Shown: positions 48,067 to 56,700 of the stretch, in pieces
Layout of the letters: every line of letters starts with the position of its first letter
How positions within the stretch are numbered: the stretch's first letter is position 1
Assembly (NCBI RefSeq): GCF_024323335.1
Contig: NC_066581.1
Coordinates: forward strand, 182,686,330 to 182,750,329
Direction: 5' to 3'
Source of the DNA: Lathyrus oleraceus
Taxonomy: Eukaryota; Streptophyta; Magnoliopsida; Fabales; Fabaceae
DNA: 64,000 nt
The notes under the pieces: model-generated
Told to the model about the DNA's origin: nothing
Databases searched by the model: none
Seen by the model: the letters and a program-made list of their open reading frames with translations, nothing else
Translations under genes and position numbers: made by a program

Positions 48067-48325
48067 GTAATTGCTTTTATATATGTTTTTAAAATCCTTC
48101 TCCTATGCCTAAGGGAGAAGTGAACATTGTTTGGGAATTTTCAAATTAATCATCAATAAAATTAATTCTATTCATCCACATCTATGATGTTTGTTTTTTA
48201 CTTTTTGCTTTATTCTGAAAATCGTAATCACAAAAAACATAAATAAACAATATAATCGTCCATCTGCATAATATTTGGTCACAAATTCACTTCTCTAAAA
48301 TCAAAATATCAAATCATTATAGTGG
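48067..48325 (+). other. Ogre intron, copy C, acceptor apparently lost
   Basis: The donor AA|GTAATT is preserved after the HRSK end of protease. At the place where A and B read TTATGCAG|GTT, this copy reads TTATAGTGGTT, so the CAG acceptor is gone. Using the remaining AG (48321-48322) would put the RT exon out of frame. RT homology resumes in the ...VPNPIEYNDP frame from 48326. Confidence 0.7.
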
Positions 48326-48989
48326 TTGGTTCCTAACCCCATTGAATACAATGATCCTTCTCCTTCTCCAAATTTTGAATTCCCTGTGTTTGAGGCCGAG
48401 GAGGAAAGTGATGTAGAAGTAAGTGATGAATTATCTCATCTTCTTGAGAAAGATGAAAGGACCATTCAACCGTTCAAAGATCAGGTCGAGTTAGTCAATT
48501 TGGGTTCCAAGGATGATTTGAAGGAAGTCAAGATTGGGTCTCGACTGTGTCCAGATGTCAAGAAGGGGTTGATTGATCTTCTTCGAGAGTATTCAGATGT
48601 GTTTGCTTGGTCCTATCAAGACATGCTTGGGTTGGATTCTGAGATTGTGGAGCATAGATTATCGTTAAAGCCAGAATGCCCGCCAATCAAGCAGAAGTTG
48701 AGAAGAACGCATCCTGATATGGTTGTGAAGATCAAAGAGGAAGTGCAGAAGCAGATTGATGTCGGTTTCCTTGTAACCGCTGAGTATCCGCAATGGGTGG
48801 CCAATATTGTGTCAGTGACGAAGAAAGATGGAAAAGTCTGCATGTGTGTTGACTATAGAGATTTGAATAAAGTCAGTCCGAAAGATGATTTCCCTCTGCC
48901 ACACATTGATATGTTGGTAGACAATACTGCTAAATTCAAAGTCTTTTCATTTATGGATGGATTTTCCGGATATAATCAGATCAAGATGG
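48326..48989 (+). pseudogene. pol of element C, N-terminal part of RT only
   Basis: It encodes the RT N-terminal extension (FPVFEAEEESDVEV, DVFAWSYQDMLGLD) and RT up to FMDGFSGYNQIKM, 5' of the YVDD motif. The match to B ends at 48989. The following VKENGDPKRNGI reading belongs to the inserted copia-type LTR. No internal stop is present in this part. One difference from A/B is VSVTKKDGKVCM for VPVPKKDGK-type sequence. Confidence 0.9.
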
Positions 48990-49655
48990 TGAAGGAGAAT
49001 GGCGATCCAAAACGCAACGGAATTTAAAATTTTCTCCTTTAATGATCCTTACGAATGGGTATGATCAGTGATAGAATTGTTACCTCTTGTGGCGATCACG
49101 AATGTTGAACGATGACAACGCCTCTACTCAGTCCACACCTACGGATTCCTTCAATCTCAGTGCTAGCTGCTACGAATGAAGGCTTTGAGTGAAAGAGAGA
49201 GAAACGAAAATTGCAAGAGAGACAATGCTTCTACCCAAGGGTTCTATTTATAGAACCACTTGTGTGGGCTTCAAGCTAAAAAGCCCACTTAAGTGTATTT
49301 TGGCCCATATTTTATAATATGCCCAAAATCACTTAAGCGTGTGGTACATTACCATTTAAGTGCACCGTACCTTACGGTGTTCCTTAGTTACTATATCTCT
49401 CATCAATCCGTCCTTTGTGTGTGACCCTGTAGGTTTTCGCGACGTTGGCAATTATATTAAATCACACATTTAACATAATAAACAGTGAGCGGTATCTAGC
49501 AACACATCACTGCTACCCAAGTCACGAAAATGTCATGTGATATGGAAAATCCTTCTGTGATAATAATTATGTGTATAATTACCCTTTTGCCCTTATGTCT
49601 ATATTGAACACAAGGCATAGACCGTGTCATCCTTGTCCAGTTCAATATTGGGCCC
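48990..49655 (-). repeat. Ty1/copia-type LTR, minus strand, interrupted at its 5' edge
   Basis: Read on the minus strand it starts GGGCCCAATATTGAAC and ends ...GATCGCCATTCTCCTTCA. It contains a TATA box (49245-49253) followed by TCTCTC-rich and CTTTCACTCA-type leader sequence. It adjoins RT of element C directly with no primer site or polypurine tract, so it is a solo LTR or the outer LTR of a disrupted element. Copia LTRs commonly begin TGTTGGGCCC. The missing terminal bases fit insertion of element D inside this LTR close to its end. Family assignment is from general appearance only. Confidence 0.65.
49245..49253 (-). promoter_or_regulatory. TATA box of the copia-type LTR
   Basis: TATAAATAG on the minus strand, inside the perfect inverted repeat GGTTCTAT/ATAGAACC. 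Confidence 0.65.
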
Positions 49656-49730
49656 TGTCGCACCTCGAAAAAAATGGGGATACGACTTCAAAGCGAAGCG
49701 CGATCGCACGCTCGCAATGATGGACTGAAC

Positions 49731-49740
49731 AGAGTCGCCA
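49731..49740 (-). other. Primer-site-like copy in 3' LTR of D
   Basis: TGGCGACTCT on the minus strand equals the first ten bases of this element's primer site and lies about 80 bases from the LTR end. The other LTR has it at 61031-61040. Confidence 0.6.
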
Positions 49741-50070
49741 CCGAACTTTATTTATTCCTAAAAAGGAAAGGGGAAATATCGATAAAACCCAAGACAAATG
49801 AAAGGATAAGATATGGTCATCGCAACCAATATCAGGGTTCGGGAGTCGATTACGCGAGGGGAAGGTATTAGCACCCCTCACGTCCGTTGTACTCAACGGG
49901 AACCATTAGGTCAGTTGTGTGCGTTAATGTTAGTTAAAATATTAGGCTTTTCAATTTATTAGGTGGGAATGAAAGAATAGAAGAAAGGAAAAATGTTTTT
50001 GGATTTTTTAACAAAGGACTAAACCTAGGTTTTTTATTAGTGGGCCTGACAAGATTTATAAATCCTGCTC

Positions 50071-50106
50071 CTACGTATCTCAAAAGAGAAATCAAGGCTT
50101 ACGTAG
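50071..50106 (-). other. Conserved LTR stem-loop, copy D
   Basis: Arms CTACG (50071-50075) and CGTAG (50102-50106) enclose the inner stem TCTC (50078-50081) / GAGA (50086-50089) with a four-base loop. The copy in the right LTR is at 61371-61406. Confidence 0.6.
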
Positions 50107-50397
50107 TTCTGGGTAGAAAAATGTTTGTTTGTTGGTCGATTTTAGCGAAAGCTATATTGTATTAATCGACAAAAACATCGTTTTACCCAAAACAGATGAG
50201 GAGTGGACGCGTACCACACATCGAACGGATTTATAGATCTACATTCGGAAAAGCGTCATTTATCTCTACTCAACAATCGTGGCCGAAACATTGTTTTGTA
50301 TCACTTAAGACAATATATCTTTCATTTATGAAAAAGGTTTTTGATTAATCGCACGGCGGCGAGAAAAGGAATTTGATTGGTTGGATGTATTTTGAGT

Positions 50398-50888
50398 GAT
50401 GGCGAGAACTTGGATGAGCGAGATATACATCTCGAATCCTAGTCTCAGGAGTGCACGGCATACGCCATGTTCCACTTCCATCTTTATTGAAAAAGTATTA
50501 AGTTAGGAATTAAGTATTTTGGAATTTGATTGAGAAAGGGTTTGAAGAAACCGCATTGACAATTTTAGATGATGGCGAGAGTTGAGATTGGCGAGGCATA
50601 CGTCTCGAATCTTAACCTCAGGAGTGCATGGTATACACCATGTTCCATTTCCACCTTTATTGGAAAAGTGTTAAATAAGAATTAGTTATTTTGGTTTTTT
50701 ATTGTAAAAATGACTTGACCTAGATCAAGTATTGATTGGGCGTTTGAGAAAGATTTGACTGAGTGTTTGAGAAAGCAAAGTGGATAAATTTGGATGATGG
50801 CGAAAGCGAGGATTGGCGAGATATACATCTCGAATCCTAGTCTCAGGAGTGCACGGCATACGCCATGTTCCACTTCCATCTTTATTGA
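50398..50888 (-). repeat. Triplicated two-hairpin unit in LTR D
   Basis: Three units of about 93 bases begin at 50398, 50571 and 50796, separated by diverged AT-rich spacers. Each has a hairpin CGAGAT-ATAC-ATCTCG (unit 2: CGAGGC-ATAC-GTCTCG) and a second hairpin GGC-ATAC-GCC (unit 2: GGT-ATAC-ACC). The block repeats in the right LTR at about 61698-62188. It lies downstream of the LTR TATA box, so it should be transcribed. Confidence 0.75.
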
Positions 50889-51544
50889 AAAAGTCTTAAC
50901 TATAAATTAATATTTTTTTGAGTTTTTATTATGAAAATGGCTTGACATTGGATCAAGCATTTGATGAAGTTTTGAAATGGGATGGAATAGGATGGAGCAA
51001 TGAGTTGATTTGTTTATTGAGAAAATGCTCGACGTTGGATCGAGTCTTTATTTTGTATTTTTGAAATTTGTTGATTTTATTCTTGTGTTAGTAGCTAGTT
51101 AAACAACCAAACAAATAAAGAAATAAAAAGTACAAAATCATTACACATTGGGGGAATGGAGTACATTTGTCAAATGGGGATTAAAACAATCATGAAATAA
51201 TTAAATCGGACGAAAACAAATAATGCATGAGTGTAAGTGCAAGAGAACCGGCTCATTGTAAGAAAGCCCAAGAGTAAGCTATGTGAGGTCGGCGGCGATG
51301 CTTAAAAAGCAATCGACTTACAAGGGTTTGAAAATGGGCTCGATATTAAATCGAGAAAATATGATTTTTGTTTTAAAATGGTTTTGTATGTATGATGAAA
51401 TTAATAAAGAAACATGGACATACAAAAATATTACAAGAAACAAAATACTAAAAGACAATAAAATAATGAAAATTAGAAGCTAAAAGAAAATGAAATACTA
51501 AAAAAACTAAAGCAAAAATGAAATACTAAAAAAAAAATGCATAT

Positions 51545-51600
51545 GAGTATCGAACTCACTCCTCTTGAGACTACAGCACTACCCTCTCTCCACTAGGCTA
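51545..51600 (-). other. tRNA-like Pol III box pair in LTR D
   Basis: On the minus strand TAGCCTAGTGG (51600-51590) resembles an A box, and GTGAGTTCGATACTC (51559-51545) resembles a B box about 30 bases downstream. A T-run follows within about 10 bases. The copy in the right LTR is at 62844-62899. It could be a tRNA-derived SINE relic. No full tRNA fold was established. Confidence 0.4.
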
Positions 51601-51779
51601 TTTAACCACTAACTGCTATTTAAGTACTAATCTAAATATATAAACTAAGGTAAATAAAAAAAGAAATAAAACTAAAAAAACTAATAAATAGGAAAACTAA
51701 TGGACTACCCTAATTAAACCTAATTAAACTAATCAAAATAAGAAAATCCTAATTAATCAGTACTTTACTCTAAACCTAA

Positions 51780-52250
51780 ATCTAATTTGAATTTTTAAAT
51801 ATATCCTACAAAATCTAAACTAAAATTATTTTTTTTAAAAAAAAATCTAAACTAATATTATTTTAAAAAATCTAAACTAATATTATTTTAAAAAATCTAA
51901 ACTAAAATGATTAAAAAAATCTAAACTAACCTTATTTAAAAAAGATCTAAACTAAAATTATTTAAAAAAAGATCTAAACTAACAATATGTAAAAAAGATC
52001 TAAACTAAAATTATTTTAAAAAAAGATCTAAACTAACAATATGTAAAAAAGATCTAAACTAAAATTATTTAAAAAAAAATCTAAACTAAAAATTATTTAA
52101 AAAAAGATCTAAACTAACATTATGTAAAAAAGATCTAAACTAAAATTATTTAAAAAAAATCTAAACTAAAAATTATTTAAAAAAATCTAAACTAACATTA
52201 ATTTAAAAAAATCTAAACTAATATTATTTAAAAATTTCTAATCTAAATAA
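51780..52250 (-). repeat. AT-rich short tandem repeats in LTR D
   Basis: About 17 imperfect copies of a 24-32 base unit with the core ATCTAAACTAA and an A-run. The right LTR has the same array at about 63100-63545, with small A-run length differences. Confidence 0.9.
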
Positions 52251-52660
52251 CTATCCTATCTAAAATAAATTAGGGAAAGAAAATTAAAAAAAGAAAAGAA
52301 AAACAGACTTCCTCTTCTAGCTCGTGAATCCTTTCCTCCCAATCTCACTCCCTCTGCATCGCTCTCCACTCTCCGCCTCGAACTCGCTCTCAATTTCCTC
52401 TTCTCACCAAAAACTCCTCAATCCTCTTGCTCTCAAATGAATGCTCCAGAAAGACTTAAAAAAACACTCACCTCCGGTAGCGGTAATGACGGTGATGATG
52501 GAGTTTGGAAGGGTGTCGTGGCTGACGGTGAAGGATCCGCGGAGGAAGATTTCGGGCCTTTTCGGTTTGTCCGTTAACTCCTTTTTTCAATTTTTCGTTG
52601 TGACTAGGGTTTTTTTTGAATCGCCTCCGCCGTCCCCCCTCTCTCTCTCACTCGCTTCCT

Positions 52661-52669
52661 CTTTATATT
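52661..52669 (-). promoter_or_regulatory. TATA box of LTR D
   Basis: AATATAAAG on the minus strand, followed downstream by a (GA)n tract, a GC-richer stretch and AAACCCTAG near 52617-52609. This looks like a plant gene promoter and 5' leader. The placement makes everything from about 52640 down to 49656 transcribed and leaves the gene fragments in U3. Confidence 0.5.
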
Positions 52670-52987
52670 CACATCTTTAGGGTTTTGGAAGTGTAAATGG
52701 CTCAAAAGAGAAAGCTTTCAGAAGCGCTTTTTCACGCTCAGAAGTGCTTTTCCTAACTGATGATGGATTTTGGAAAAGGTAATCAGAGCTTAAGCTTTTT
52801 CTTGAATTTTGTCTTGATCCCAATTTGGGGAATTTTCTGGATTTTCACTGTTTGGTAATTATTGTTACTGCAGGTTAATGGCTTGGAACGGGAAATTGGC
52901 ATTAGCTTGTTCGTTGACTTTCCAATGGATATTACCTTATGCAAAATTATGGAATCCAATTGCTACTTTGAATCCGACCCCATCTAA

Positions 52988-53119
52988 TTAAGTAGTAGTA
53001 TGATGAAGCAACCGAAATGGGTTCAAACCAGCAATAGTTGCAGCATCCCAAACAGCTCTTCCCTGAAAATCAATGAAACAAACCGGAGTCCCAATGCAAC
53101 AATCATTAACCGCCGCATT
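52988..53119 (-). pseudogene. HSP110/Hsp70-like fragment (ATPase domain piece)
   Basis: The minus-strand translation contains DCCIGTPVCFIDF, then GRAVWDAATIAGLNPFRLLH. This closely follows the ATPase-domain segment of plant HSP110 proteins (Hsp70-14/15 type: DCCIG.P..F.D.QRRAV.DAATIAGL.PLRL.HETTA). The piece is about 43 codons and ends in TAA, so it is only a fragment. It abuts the preceding unidentified fragment. The match is from memory and was not aligned. Confidence 0.7.
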
Positions 53120-53446
53120 AAGAATCTTCATCAGCCTCACTCACCGGCAATGTTGCATTAGAAGGTTCGTGTGAATCAGATGTTTGCTTAGATTTAAACT
53201 GAGAATGATCATTAGCAACATCTTTCCCCTTATCCAAGTTGTTATGCTTAAATTTAGGTTCAAGTGTAGAAGATTTAGGACCAGCAGAAGGACTGCCTCT
53301 AATGTCTTTGACATTATCGCTGCCACAATGACTTCTGATACGAGCAGCTTCAAAAGTACCCTCATTTTTAATACTTTCTGCCAAAACCAACTTTTCACGA
53401 GGAAGTCCGGATGAAAGTCCTGAAGGTAATGGGTCTCTTTTCTCAA
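53118..53446 (-). pseudogene. Unidentified gene fragment (Ser/Lys-rich)
   Basis: A minus-strand open frame of about 108 codons contains LPSGLSSGLPREKLVLAES, GSPSAGPKSSTLEPK and DKGKDVANDHSQFKSKQ, and ends EADEDS. Composition looks like a low-complexity piece of a real protein rather than random AT-rich sequence, and it lies between two recognisable gene fragments in the same orientation. I do not recognise the source gene. Confidence 0.4.
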
Positions 53447-53488
53447 TTCTTTTTGTTTCGATGTTCTGTTAACGATTTCTCCCTCTTT

Positions 53489-54057
53489 GTTTCTGTTCCT
53501 GTTTCTCTGCTATAATCTATCAATTCTTCCATATTATTTACCACTTTGATATTTGTAGGCACCGCACATATCTCTTTGTGTATCCTAAATCATTAACCAA
53601 TGGAACTTCCAAGGCTTTTGCCAACTGACGGGCTGATGCAACAAACAAACTGCAATCATTTTGCAACTCTGGAATGGATAGATTGGGTGCTGTATTTTGT
53701 GTACACGCCTGATATTTTTGAGCAACTGCTTCAAGCTGACTAACCTGAGGAATTAACAATCTTCTGGGGGTGAGCTCTTCATGATGCCGAGCACAAAATT
53801 TCCAAGAACATATCTCAGGTCTGTGTTGTTGCTGATACATGTAATGTGTCGGTCGCCTAGCACACATCGCAGGTTCATATGCTGGTTTCACAGGAGACCT
53901 TATGGGCATATTCCGCTGTTGAAACTGTTGCGGTAGCTGGGACCGTTGCTGCTGAGGTATTGACTTTAAGAATTACTGCTGTTGATGTTGCAAAAGTCTC
54001 TACTATTGCAAAAGATTCATCTGTGCAGCAGTAGCCTGAGAGGTTTGCCTTGACATG
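53489..54057 (-). pseudogene. SEUSS-like transcriptional corepressor fragment
   Basis: The minus-strand frame starts SRQTSQATAAQMN, passes a Gln-rich stretch (SQLPQQFQQRN) and enters the conserved LDB-type region (MPIRSPVKPAYEPAMCARR, THYMYQQQHRPE). It then jumps to ICSWKFCARHHEE, RRLLIPQVSQLEAVAQKYQ, ASARQLAKALEVPLVNDLG and YTKRYVRCLQIS. About 90 residues of the corepressor core are missing at HRPE|ICSW. After QIS a one-base slip is followed by VVN..EELIDYSRETGT in another frame. Three CAG-type Gln codons have become stops near the start. SEUSS partners LEUNIG in plant floral repression; this copy cannot function. Loss of a clean internal block suggests spliced RNA or selective capture. Confidence 0.85.
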
Positions 54058-54394
54058 TGGATGAGCTGTTGTTGGAAAGAGAATTGTCACTCTCTTGGCT
54101 GTCGAATTGTAGCATCCGCCGCCTCTTAACTTGAGAAGTCTCCCTACCATCCTCTAGTTGTTCCTTTTGAATATATCTTGAATTTGAATCTGCATTGTTG
54201 ACACTATATGCCAAATCACCGCAAGCCTTAATCGGAGTTGTTTCAGCATCAAACATGTAGGAAAGATTTTCCCTGTTTTGAGGCACATCATTCCACAACT
54301 CCTCCGAAATATCGAAATTCGGGATTGCATTCTGCAGACAATAATCCTCTCCATGCCAATCCCATGGCTTCTTGTGATTGTTGTTAGAATCCAT
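54058..54394 (-). pseudogene. XRI1-like gene fragment
   Basis: The minus-strand frame opens MDSNNNHKKPWDWHGEDYC and includes NDVPQNRENLSYMFDAE, TTPIKACGDLAYSVNN and SQVKRRRMLQFDSQE. This resembles the N-terminal half of plant XRI1 (X-ray induced, meiosis/DNA repair) proteins, with the TTP.KACGDL and KRRRMLQF motifs. It runs without a stop for about 110 codons and then joins SEUSS-like sequence in a different frame near 54058. The identity is from memory of motifs. A related LNK/XRI1-type protein is the alternative. Confidence 0.6.
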
Positions 54395-54453
54395 TAATTG
54401 AGCAGTAACTCCTAATGGTTCTGTTCTGCCATTGGTTTTGTATCATGCCGTTG

Positions 54454-54810
54454 TTATTTTTCCATTGTGTTGCTCACGACTTGTGCGCTTTGCTTATGCT
54501 TGCAGGCTGACAAAACATACCGGTTTGAGGTCTGCCGCGAATTCTGTTGAGGTTGAGTGGTGATGGAGAGATTCTGAATGGGATTATCACAAGTAACTTC
54601 AGGCTTACAGTTTCCTTCATTAGCATCATCGGTATTGAAGGAAATGGAGGCAAAAGGTGGAAGGGTGGCCAATGATTCTGGTGTCAAAGGGAGTCCGCGC
54701 CTCTCAATAAAAATCATTGGAACCCAAAATTGTAATGTCAAGACCTGGTAAAAGTAGCTTGTGTAACGAGTCCTTTTTTTTGTTCTGGTCAAACGCTGCA
54801 TAAGCAGCAA
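54454..54810 (-). pseudogene. Unidentified gene fragment upstream of the XRI1-like piece
   Basis: A minus-strand open frame of 118 codons has a protein-like segment (ERRGLPLTPESLATLPPF, SISFNTDDANEGNCKPEV, NPIQNLSITTQPQQNS). It lies in the same orientation as the other fragments. The first 40 codons look like non-coding sequence. I do not recognise the source. It may be the 5' part of one of the neighbouring captured genes or a fifth gene. Confidence 0.35.
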
Positions 54811-55432
54811 TGCAAAAGGGTTCCTTGTTTCACTTTATGAAACAGTTTGTATAGTAAGATTTTTTTAGAATTGGTTGTAACGTGGGAATTAGTTGTAGGA
54901 TATGGATGTGATGCAATGGTAATTAAATGTAATTGGTCTTGAAAATGTATGTATGAAAATGAGTTTGGAAATGTTTGAAAGTTGAATGTTATGAAATGAG
55001 TATATGCTATTTTGATTTGAAATGCACCATGGATGGAAAATGGATTTTGGATTTTGAATTTTAAATATAAAAATGGATGTGGACTTTTTAGGAATAATCC
55101 AGTATTAGTTTGAATGTCAATTTAATTACTAATAACAAATCAACAAAAAAACCAAATTAAAAACCAATTAATCTATAATTCATTTAAAATTACTTGGATA
55201 TCAACTCTAACATTCATTTGGAAATAAAAATCGATTAGAGTTTTAATCATTAGTAAAAATAAATAATTAAGATTAAATTGACAATTGGAATTAAACTTAA
55301 TTTGAAATTAAAACCAAATTAAAAATAAAAAGTGAAGATATTAAAATCCATTTTACACTGACGAATGTATGCAAAAATGCAAAAAATAAAAGAAAAAATG
55401 GAAAAATTTCAGGGTCAAAATCGGGGTATGAC

Positions 55433-55446
55433 AGTTGCCCCTATTT
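55433..55446 (-). other. Polypurine tract region of element D
   Basis: On the minus strand TAAATAGGGGCAAC immediately precedes TGTCATACCCC. It matches the tract of element B (AAATAGGGGCATC). Confidence 0.8.
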
Positions 55447-55550
55447 AAGCGTCTTCAACTAGAGAATATGAAGCAGGACACTCTTCATATGATCATAGTG
55501 AGAGATGGTTAAATACTAAGAAGACCCGGATTTTGATCCTGAATCCCTAT

Positions 55551-55616
55551 GACATGATGTGATATGATATGATATGATATGATATGATATGACATGATAT
55601 GACATGATATGATATG
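55551..55616 (-). repeat. (GATAT)n microsatellite
   Basis: About 13 copies of the pentamer GATAT with GACAT variants, just upstream of the polypurine tract of element D. Confidence 0.9.
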
Positions 55617-55879
55617 CATGGATGCATGAATGCATGGTTCTTTTTCTGCTATTTTTATCTGCTAAGGATATGGTGGACCCTTGACAGGAGATGCTACTAG
55701 ACAGACCAATATGTGGGGAATACTGATGATCCACAGGGAGACAGACAAATGGTAAGAAACAATCTTGTTGGGGAAACAGTCCTGCTGGAGAGTCAAACAC
55801 ACACTGGGGAGTATTCAAAGTGAGATTTGATAAACGGCACTTAGAATACAACCGAACAAAGAAAAAGATGCTATGACAG

Positions 55880-56700
55880 GTTCATAAACGACCTGACAAC
55901 GCTGGGGAATAATCAAGGAGAAAACTCTTCAGAACAGGTTCATGTATGACCTGACACCGGAATAAGGAGGTTCAATGACAGGTTCGTACATGACCTGAAT
56001 AGGATTGAACAAAGAATCTTCAGAGTAGGTTCAAGCATGACCGGACCCCGGAATAAAAAGGTTCAATGACAGGTTCATATAAGACCTGAATAGGATTGAA
56101 CAAAGAATCTTCAGAGTAGGTTCAAGCATGACCGGACCCCGGAATAAAAAGGTTCAATGACAGGTTCATATAAGACCTGAATAGGATTGAACAAAGAATC
56201 TTCAGAGCAAGTTCAAGGATGACCTGACCCCGGAATAAAAAGGTTCAATGACAGGTTCGTATAAGACCTGAATAGGATTGAACAAAGAATCTTCAGAGCA
56301 GGTTCAAGGATGACCTGACCCCGGAATAAAAAGGTTCAATGACAGGTTCGTATAAGACCTGAATAGGATTGAACAAAGAATCTTCAGAGCAGGTTCAAGG
56401 ATGACCTGACCCCGGAATAAAAAGGTTCAATGACAGGTTCGTACATGACCTGAATAGGATTGAACAAAGAATCTTCAGAGCAGGTTCAAGGATGACCTGA
56501 CCCCGGAATAAAAAGGTTCAATGACAGGTTCGTATAAGACCTGAATAGGATTGAACAAAGAATCTTCAGAGTAGGTTCAAGGATAACCTGACCCCGGAAT
56601 AAAAGGGTTCAATGACAGGTTCGTATAAGACCTGAATAGGATTGAACAAAGAATGGAAAAACTCTTCAGAGCAGATTCAAGGATGACCTGACCCCGGAAT
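55880..56700 (-). repeat. 91-bp tandem repeat array in the 3' region of D
   Basis: TTCAATGACAGGTTC recurs at 55971, 56062, 56153, 56244, 56335, 56426, 56517 and 56608, an exact 91-base period, with a degenerate leading copy. Each unit holds two short inverted repeats with CAGGT/ACCTG arms (around TTCGTATAAG and TTCAAGGATG). Internal units are nearly identical, so amplification is recent relative to the outer ones. Confidence 0.95.

Larger units (their letters stand above)
49656..55432 (-). repeat. 3' LTR of element D (5.78 kb), carrying host-gene fragments
   Basis: On the minus strand it starts at 55432 with TGTCATACCCCGATTTTGACC, the standard Ogre LTR start, after the polypurine tract. It ends GAGGTGCGACA at 49656. 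The part 49656-52699 repeats at 60956-64000 with very few differences. The outer part (52700-55432) cannot be compared because the other LTR runs off the window. It contains a hairpin-repeat block, AT-rich tandem repeats, a TATA box and the gene-fragment cluster. 54811-55430 is AT-rich and shows nothing else. Confidence 0.88.

Noticed and set aside
50398..50888. CRISPR-like array
   Set aside because: Only three diverged units with irregular spacers, inside an LTR of a plant retrotransposon. The 91-bp array at 55880-56700 is a plain tandem repeat without spacers.
52680..52985. Small plus-strand gene with an intron (GTAATC...TGCAG) and MAWNGKLALACS reading
   Set aside because: Donor and acceptor are plausible, but the coding pieces are very short, nothing is recognisable, and it lies in a rearranged LTR. 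Not enough to annotate.
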